Positions 56,901 to 64,000 of a stretch of 64,000 nt of DNA are shown here, in pieces. The stretch spans positions 496,001 to 560,000 of the forward strand of contig JALIZF010001813.1 of NCBI GenBank assembly GCA_029948255.1. The letters run 5' to 3'. The first letter of the stretch is position 1; each line of letters starts with the position of its first letter. The notes under the pieces are model-generated. The model did not search any database and was not told the DNA's origin. It saw nothing but the letters and a program-made list of their open reading frames with translations. The position numbers and the translations under genes are program-made. This stretch comes from Telmatactis stephensoni. Its lineage: Eukaryota > Cnidaria > Anthozoa > Actiniaria > Isophelliidae.

Positions 56901-57044
56901 CGCGGCTGTGCAACTCCCATATTTGTGAAGAGTAATCCTTTACACTTGGCCTCTGAATCACTTGGGAGTACCTTTCATGGGGTGCAGCTCGTAGTGGTAC
57001 ATTGTAGTGAAGTAAATTTGATTGATTCAGTTGTTAGATTGTAA
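50970..57044 (+). CDS. host gene with ParB-like domain, multi-exon, one frameshift
   Basis: Exons by frame and GT-AG sites: about 50970-51174, 51742-52047, 52181-52264, 53072-53164, 55389-55743, 56355-56476, 56893-57044. The domain exon encodes ELRAIDKVFVKELKEQM and SYELQVIGGNHRRVALTEL, like the ParB/sulfiredoxin-like nucleotide-binding fold. Later exons: MPTNTAIKLAQGHNIMDQF, LLETSFVSKGVAWKAYCIEL, FYAAKENFLKISGLPSWDEA, GTHRGCATPIFVKSN. Phases fit except between 52264 and 53072, where one exon was not found. Exon 55389-55743 is one base short: reading jumps frame near 55650 (GCFVTR versus NENKNFY), so the gene is mutated or the assembly has an error. First exon start uncertain. Role unknown. 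Confidence 0.65.
52502..52543. mobile_element. remnant of TAGCCTGTG MITE
   Basis: TAGCCTGTG at the left and CTGTACACAGGCTA at the right, only 42 bp; an internally deleted relative of 57142-57254, without TSD. Confidence 0.6.
53441..55020. mobile_element. foldback element in intron, split by a LINE
   Basis: Left arm 53441-53572 and right arm 54896-55020 are near-perfect mirrors (GCTGTGGCTATTTGACCGGC / GCTGGTCAAATAGCCACAG; ATCGAAAGCATTCCATCTTT / its mirror). A related inverted TTTGACCGGCAG block lies at 53690-53725. The middle is filled by a LINE fragment. It lies in the intron between ParB-gene exons 53164 and 55389. Confidence 0.8.
53870..54790 (-). pseudogene. CR1/L2-like LINE, 5' truncated RT end
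   Basis: Minus-strand frames 54779-54471 and 54522-54010 encode the C-terminal RT region: SSERYLGVWISNNLTWAKHT, LLGYARRCAREIKSYSVRRT, YLTIVRPALGYATQLWCPQ, then after a frameshift near 54490 LPLTYWHEFLDLVFFFKAIN and FFIRTSRIWNILPQEL. The catalytic RT and endonuclease are missing, as in a typical 5' truncation. The 3' tail carries GGGACCCCATAAACATG (in mirror) and ends in an AT-rich TTTATT run near 53875. Confidence 0.8.
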
Positions 57045-57141
57045 ATGTATTGGTTTATTTAAATGCTGGTGAAAACACTTCTTGTTTGTAGCTGATATGT
57101 TCAACAGTGAACTTCACTCAGGTTACTAGCTTTTACCGACC

Positions 57142-57254
57142 TAGCCTGTGTACAGCCGTTTCCCAACCCTCCCCTCTACGGGGAAAAACGTTCCCCGCCC
57201 CTCCCCCTTTTATCCCGTGGGGGATAAGGGTGGGAAACGGCTGTACACAGGCTA
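57142..57254. mobile_element. Mutator-type MITE, near-perfect 9-bp TSD
   Basis: TIR TAGCCTGTGTACAGCCGTTT and its mirror; C/G-rich centre. Flanks ttaccgacc (57133-57141) and ctaccgacc (57255-57263) match at 8 of 9. Confidence 0.85.
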
Positions 57255-57803
57255 CTACCGACCAAGATTCGTAAAAAAAGGGCACTTTTCGCTACAAGAG
57301 GTCTATCCTATTGATGTTTAGTTGTAACTGCATCAGTTACCATTTCTTCTCTCTGTAAGCTTATATTTTTAGTTTAAAATGATTGTGTGAAAATATGCAA
57401 GAATCAGATTAAGATATCATTAAACAAGATTAAATTATAAGATAACTATAGTGTGCTCCAAACCCTTTTCTAATTAAACTAATCAAAATCAAGTTTGGTT
57501 CTGTGTTACTTAAATCTTTGAAGGAGTGGATGATGGTTATAAATATTTAAAAATGATAAGCAATTACCACAACTACACAGGTACTCAAAACTTTATTAGA
57601 CTATGCATACTAACTATGATGCACACAATAAATCTTTAATATTGTGCCCTACACCAGCAATAATTATATGCATGGATGATAAGAAACTGAAACAAACTCA
57701 TGCAGGAATATCATTTTTAGGAATTTATATGGTAGCACATCAAACAACCTGTGGTTATACTGTACGTGCAAATAAGCTATTGTGATAATCAAATAATGCA
57801 CCT

Positions 57804-58092
57804 ATCAATGTTAAGCCCCTGGGGGGTGGGGGAGGCCAGGCTAGGGGTGGGGATTATACTTTTTTCCTTCTCCCTTTCCTTCTCCCTTTACTTGGCTCCA
57901 TCTCTAAGGTGATTAATCCAAAGCTGTCAAATGCCCCACCCTTGGGCCACTGAATGGGGTCAAATGTAACTAAAAAATCTCCAACCAGAAGACAAACTTA
58001 ATGGTCATGAGTGGCAAATATTCTGGGGCAGTAAGTGTTTATCTAATCCCCACCTCTAAACCCCTCCCCCCCAGGGGGAGCTTAACACTGAT
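57804..58092. mobile_element. C/G-tipped hairpin MITE
   Basis: ATCAATGTTAAGCCCCTGGG at the left, CCCAGGGGGAGCTTAACACT then GAT at the right. Centre T/C-rich with no gene. The remnant at 1587-1607 may be related. Confidence 0.7.
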
Positions 58093-58605
58093 AAGCACAT
58101 AATAAATTGTCTCTTATATGGATTATCAAAAACATTCAACTTCATATGTAATAATTGTTATGTAATGATTGTTTTGTTTTGTAAGTGACAAAACTCGTTA
58201 CTTTGATAGCAACAAACTTGTGATAACTCAACAATTGACTCAATGATAAACAGCCAATGACATTGTGGCTAATAACCTAAAACTAACAACAACGTATTAG
58301 CACCACAAATTGGTACTACTCAAACTTTCTATTTTATAGTATGAATTACAAAACCGTGACCGCCAATTGTTTCATGCAATTTTACCAATTAGAAACCACT
58401 CAAGCTGTGAAATACTTAACTACAGGATAAAAACATTAAAAATCAATATTAAATACAATGAACACATTTCTGAAGTTATAAATACAGAGAATAACCATTT
58501 CCGAAGTAATCCTTGGCAGTCCTGATCAAGGTTTTGTGATTCGGTATCTGTGATTCACACTGAAACACACTGAAATACAATAACTCTCTCTTGAAAAGTA
58601 TTAGT

Positions 58606-61600
58606 TCAAGAGTCTAATGGTAAATCAAGAAAGCTAATGACTTTCCACTCATCTTGTGCGAAATTTGCATTTGGATCAATGGAAAATTCACTTGGAGGTT
58701 TTTTAATCGTACTTCCTCGTGGAGGGTCAGCACTGATGCATTCCCACTTAAGGCAGTAGTGAAAAATTCTTGGAACGGTAAAGCTTTCTCCATTCTTGTT
58801 TTTATGGGGTGGCTTCCACCTTGCTTCACAAGTGATTTTTAAATCACCCTGTAAGATCTCGCAATGACAGGTCGGGCACCTTGGCTTGGTTTTCAGCACA
58901 TGCTTGGAGACTGACCACTTACAACCATTTTTGCTTCCTTTCTTGGGTGAAATGCTTTGTGACACCTGCTTCTTTGTAAAAACTTTCTCAAGTTCATGGC
59001 TAGTGTATCCCCTCTGATGTAGCAAATAATCAGATTCAGGCACTTTGAATCGGTTTATTAGTAGCCAAATTATATGGCTACACACATCACGATCACTGCA
59101 ATATCTGCATGAGCAATTTGGACTTGCACATATTTCAACATCATAAGTTACCCCTGATGAAGCTGTCAAAGTGAACTGACGCTATGATCATTTATCACAA
59201 CTTCACTCTTAATGGAAATAGATTTCATACTTTTGGCAATATCCAGTACTCTGTTGAAGTTTCTACTGTATTCCTCATAGGGCATGGCCGTTTTGTTACC
59301 TTATGGGCAGAATGGGCTGGTTGTTTCTTAGTGGCAGATGTACGAGGTGGGTCATGACGATGGGATGCACTCTCGTCAACATACTTCTGGTGTGTTTTAG
59401 GTTGAGGTGCCTTATCTACACTTTCTTCACTTTCCATATATTTGATGAGTTCGTTGCTGAATGCCTGAGTACGTTTTTCCTGTTCTGCATAATTTCTCTT
59501 TGATAGTACATCCTTACCAGGACCTTTACCACTATATGAGCCTTGTTCGTACTCTTTCAAGTTAGATCGCAACTGTAGGTTCTCCGCAACATCCTGTCTT
59601 GCAGCATTTAAAAGATCACGGTGAACCATACCACTGTTTTTCCATGACAAGTGACCAGATTCAGCAAGATTAACTCTTGGAGCATGAAGTGAGGGCCTAA
59701 AGGCTCGGAATACGTGATGCTTGCGTTGTTCCCACCACGTCTACCAGTTGACTGTATGTTTCATAGGGTACTTCTGCTGAAATTGTTCCAGCTGGTTTTT
59801 GGAAACTTCAAACATATTGGGCGTTGCTGCCTTCAGTATTCCTTAAAAGAATAGTCAAAATACAAGACATGAGTAAATGTCAGTTGCATCCGCAGTCTCT
59901 TTGATAAATAATAGTATCTGGTCATCAACTATCTTTTTGACCTGAGATGCTCTTTTGAGATGGTCTTCCCTTTCCTTATGAAGAAAATTGTTAGTCACCT
60001 TATTATATGCAACAACTTTTTATGAAACCTTGTGCATAACCTTCAAGAAAATCTTCCGACTGCCTCTTTGAAGATACATGGAAAAGTTACCTTTGACCCC
60101 ATTTTAACCTGTCTTCCCCATCACTCCATCTGATAACCGGTCCCTTTTCAGTAACCGGAATTGTTGGCCAAGCATTTTATGTTATATTTTTACACATACC
60201 ATCAGTGATAATCTCATACTCTTTACTTATGTCCGGACCATATGTGGACTTAATGGCAGTACTGTTCCGCTTAACGGTAAACTTCCAGTGTTTCTCACAG
60301 CTTATGGTTCGGTCTATAACCCCATCAGCTAATTCCATAGGAATTGAAGACCACCAACCGCCACCTTCATCGACCATAACTCCACAAGGGTTGAACCTAT
60401 AGGTATTATCCTTGCACACTTCTCTAAGAGCTTCATTTAGGATGTTCCAAAACAATCTTATGTTGTTCTTGCTTTCACTCTCAGTCTCCATTGTTGCAAG
60501 CTTCACAATTTGTCTGAGTAATGGATGTACACCTACAATATTTTTGTAATTATTGTTACTGCTCTGACCTTTGCAGCACACATTTAATGCTGAAGAACAC
60601 TTTGATAACTGATAACATACATACATTTTTAGACACATAAGGGTGGACTTATCTATTTTATTGCCTAAGCAGTTTTGCCTAGGCAAAAACATTGCAGTAA
60701 AATGTCACTATTCACACTATTTTAAATGCCATTTATGCAAACATTCACCAACACATCATGCTCCTTGAGTTGCCCTCATTCAAATTTAAATCTGGCACAA
60801 CAAATTAATCATACAGGACACCCTTAAGAATATTGTGCAATGAAACATCTCTGGCTATTAAACTGTTTTTTGTGAACATGAGTTTTCTGCACTCTTTAAT
60901 TTTCCTGGCATCCCGAAACTGGCTTTGTTTGGAAATCACAGGAGGATTGAAAGCTTAATAATAATAAGAAGAAGAAAAATAAGAAACTATCAAAATATAA
61001 AGATCTCAAAATAGAAATTCAAAACATGTGGGGCATGAAGACCACAACAATACCTGTGGTAATAGGTGCTCTCGGTCTGATAAAGAAAGGGATGGAAAAA
61101 TATGTCAAGCAGATACCAGGTAACATCAAGGTACAAGAAATCCAGAAGATTGCTCTCCTTGGTACCGCTCATATACTAAGGAGGACGCTATCAATTAAAT
61201 AAACCAAACACCCCCTCATAGGTGCCCGAAGTCCAGGGCCTGGACTCCGCATCATGAGCGAATAGTGCAGGAAATTTAGAGACAATGTCAAATAATAATA
61301 ATCATAATCATAATCATAATCATCATAATCATCAATCAATCAATTAATCAAAGAAACAATCAATCAAACAATCAAACAAACAATCAAACAATCAATCAAT
61401 CAAACAATCAATCATTCAATCAATCCATCAATCAAACAATCAATCAATAGATCGATCAATCAATCAATCAATCAATAGATCAATCAATCAATCAATCAAT
61501 TACAAGATAAACATGTACGCATTCTTACCCACAGAGTCAATGTGATGTATCTCTTACAATTGCCATCTGCAAAACACACTTCTTTACAAAGAACACCATC

Positions 61601-63625
61601 GTTGTCCATGTCCATGTCTAATGCCATGCACAGTTGTATTTCACTGGTTTTGAATACATATGACTCACCACCTACAGTAAGAGCAAAATGATTTATGTCT
61701 AGTGCATGTTATATGCCATGGGGAATATAGGGGTACAGTATAACAAAAAGTACATATTTACATGTTGATCATCCTCTCTAGTCTAGCTTGAAATTATTTG
61801 GTTAGTGCATCAAAACGTGCATATCCTGAAATTTATGAAACTACTTCAAACCATAGATCTGCCCCTATATTTACAGTCACTTGGCATAAGAGCACAAACA
61901 TTCATCATACAGTATAATGCAAGCTAACCTATTAGTTGTCCATTCTGTGCTTTGTATATAAGAAATTTATCCAGGCGGCCAGTAGTTGCTTTATATTTTG
62001 CAATAGCATCAAAGCTGTTTCCAGATGGGTTCATACATGTGTTCACTTTTTCTGTCAGTCTTTTGATCTTATCTGGATTAAGGCTGCATGACAAGTCCAT
62101 TATTTCATCAAGACTCTTACCATCCTCCACTGCCTCAATTATTTTGCTGCTGGTATAGGCCTTTGGACCCAGCTTTTTCATTGTTTTAAATTTTGATTTT
62201 GCATCATCAGCTGTTTCCTTGGAAGATTCACTGGGGGGATTAGCAATGCATGTGTGTATTCCATGGTGATATACTATCACTTGGCTTATGTCATCATGAA
62301 ATTCCCAAACTTTACTTGCAGGGCATGGAATCGTCAATGCTGCAGCACCACAACTGTGGCAAATGTTTTCACAATTTTTTGCCTGGAAATGTGTTCTGTT
62401 TCTTTTACCAAATTGTTTAAGATAAATACAAGCATCATTCATACATTTACGAGAACCCTTACATCTCGCAAGTCTATGTATTCCACTAAATCCACTTCGC
62501 CTAGAGGTCATGAATCCTGCCCATGGCCTTCCATCTGATGATGAGGCCATGCGATTATTCTTGTCAAAGGAGAGCTCATACTTGCATAAGCCATCAATGT
62601 CAAATGGCAACTTTGAAACTTTTTCACATTTTATCCCAGACCATATACGTGATGTTAGGGTTACCTTTCCACTGTAAAAGAAAGAATGAAGTTCATATCA
62701 ATTAATTAGATGCATTTAGCAGAACTGCACCCACCAAACTTTGCTGGTTAAAGGTGGATAAGAAACCCTATTTTCAACCCTGAACCCTAGTGAAGCAAGC
62801 AACCCAAAAAGCTTAACTTATTGCATTAAAATACTTGCCTCTTTGATATTCCAGATTTGTCGAAAGTGGGTTTTTCATCATCACTTGTATCACTAGTAGA
62901 GCTGAATGAGAACAGAAAAAAAGATTTAAGCATCATCATAAAAAATTAGCTCTTCACGAAATGCTACGCTATGAAAGACCTATACCTTAATTTTGCCTGA
63001 GTGGCTCGCACTTCACACTCGCAAATATAAATGATAGCCATAGGGTATATTCACCAAGAACACGCTTAGGAATAGATAATTTTTGAAAGTTAGCATATTC
63101 CACTTCTACTAGAAAATCGACCCCCCCCCCGCCCCTTTTCAAGGTCCTAGTGACAGGCCTGCACCAGTTGATATTGGAATTACAATGGTTTTAAAAAGAC
63201 ATTTTATATATTAGCAATAAAAATACTTGCCTCTTTGATGGTCCAGCTTTGTCCAAAGCATTAAACAGTTTTCTTAAGCTTCCCTCCATTTTTCTTTTTT
63301 GAACTCGATTTCAGAAGGTTGTAGTCTACATTTATACAAATATCTAATGAGATGCAAAACCCAAAATACTGCTTAAATCAGCATTGCTTGCATTGAATGC
63401 TTGTCAAAATATATTTTTAAACTTTCTAAGCTCTCACAGGAATACCTATAAACTTATTTTTATGTGTTGTAAGTGCTTATTTACAAATTGCATCTCATTA
63501 GATATACTGAATAAATTAGATATCTGTATAAAGTACAACCTTTCTGCAATCGAGTGTATTACAGAGAGAACATACACTTCTTAGGTAAAAAATCCTTACC
63601 GCTTTTGACCAAAAGTCCGTTTCAT
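58606..63625 (-). pseudogene. Mutator-like transposase with SWIM finger, intron-containing copy
   Basis: Exons (minus): possible 63625-63600, 63293-63231 (MEGSLRKLFNALDKAGPSKR), 62892-62839, 62671-61929, 61671-61529, 60532-60199, and blocks 59820-59225 and 59169-58606. The long exon has the zinc region (RCKGSRKCMNDAC, CHSCGAAALTIPC, YHHGIHTC). 60532-60199 has FNPCGVMVDEGGGWWSSI, equivalent to the MULE DDE region. 59650-59225 has LSWKNSGMVHRDLLNAARQ. The SWIM motif is CSC...CSH near 59100, then a cysteine-rich tail CPTCHC...HYC. An in-frame TAG at 59741-59743 (TGG-like context, W-stop-TWWEQR) and a frameshift near 59180 break it. Two introns use GC donors. Homologous to 21379-23995 along its whole length. 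Confidence 0.7.
61290..61500. repeat. AATC/ATAATC microsatellite
   Basis: ATAATC units pass into about 30 AATC units with interruptions, inside an intron of the MULE-like gene. Confidence 0.95.
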
Positions 63626-64000
63626 TTTCACGGGAATAGAAATACAAGACTGTAAAATATGAAAAAAGAATTATCACAATAGCAAGTCTAACAAATCGAC
63701 CAACCTTTCAGATGAAATTGCCAAATTAACAATCAGCTGTGAAACTAAGATTTTAATTACTACTTATATCATGATACCTTTCAAGTCAATTTTTCAATTT
63801 TGCTGAACTAATGTCTATATTTAAGCTTAAATTTATACAAACATGTGTACAAATTTGCTCAGCGAGAAGAAAAATGGTCATAAATTATTGTACAAATACC
63901 AAAGCCAATTTAAGCCGTACTGCAAGGACGTACTGCAAGAAGCCAAGCAACGAATCTTGCACAGTAAAACTGCCCTTAAAGCTTACCTTCTCATCGGCTA
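63626..64000. other. no gene seen
   Basis: AT-rich; no supported frame, only the flank of the possible first exon of the MULE-like gene. Confidence 0.5.

Noticed and set aside
1..64000. tRNA, rRNA, riboswitch and bacterial operon features
   Set aside because: Nothing with a convincing cloverleaf, rRNA core or Shine-Dalgarno spacing was noticed; by eye a diverged tRNA could be missed.

Overview
The window looks like a stretch of animal nuclear genome. It is AT-rich, most real genes are split by GT-AG introns, there are no bacterial-style operons, and nearly everything recognisable is either a transposable element or a gene remnant broken by one. The mix of families (Penelope-like, Gypsy, DIRS-like, Helentron with an OTU domain, P-element-like and Mutator-like transposases, CR1/L2-like LINE, many hairpin MITEs) fits a cnidarian, most likely an anthozoan. 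That is a recollection of family usage, not a search result.

Layout. 0-5.2 kb: an apparently intact nine-exon, minus-strand P-element/THAP9-like transposase gene whose introns hold MITEs and a perfect 68-bp palindrome. 5.8-9.9 kb: a decayed Penelope-like element (minus), split by a 2.2-kb foldback element with a 6-bp target-site duplication (TSD). 10.3-18.8 kb: a minus-strand host-like gene (RING-like zinc site plus a cysteine-protease-like domain), split by a 6.7-kb Gypsy element with short LTRs. That Gypsy itself carries a gene-capturing insertion (RecQ-like fragment) in gag and a hAT-type foldback (8-bp TSD) near its 3' end. 18.8-24 kb: a frameshifted SAP-domain fragment, a tandem duplication and a broken Mutator-like transposase with a SWIM zinc finger. 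26.07-35.29 kb: a 9.2-kb two-gene DNA transposon with 36-bp TIRs starting CACGG and a 3-bp TSD. 37.3-45.4 kb: an internally deleted Helentron (OTU, 2A-like site, helicase C-terminus, AP-endonuclease) into which a DIRS-like tyrosine-recombinase element has jumped; that element has a 407-bp MITE in its reverse transcriptase. 47.4-49.0 kb: an RPA-like OB-fold gene. 51-57 kb: a multi-exon host gene with a ParB-like domain, whose largest intron holds a foldback element with a LINE inside. 58.6-63.6 kb: a second Mutator/SWIM transposase copy, here with introns.

The most notable unit is the 26.07-35.29 kb element. Its TIRs, TSD, spliced 788-aa transposase candidate and spliced, convergent 278-aa accessory gene are all visible and apparently intact. 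The transposase resembles the CACTA/CMC type only in general order of motifs, so it may be a divergent or undescribed lineage. A second theme is nesting: in four places, removing an insertion plus one TSD copy brings the two halves of the interrupted reading frame back together, so the relative order of insertions can be read from the sequence.
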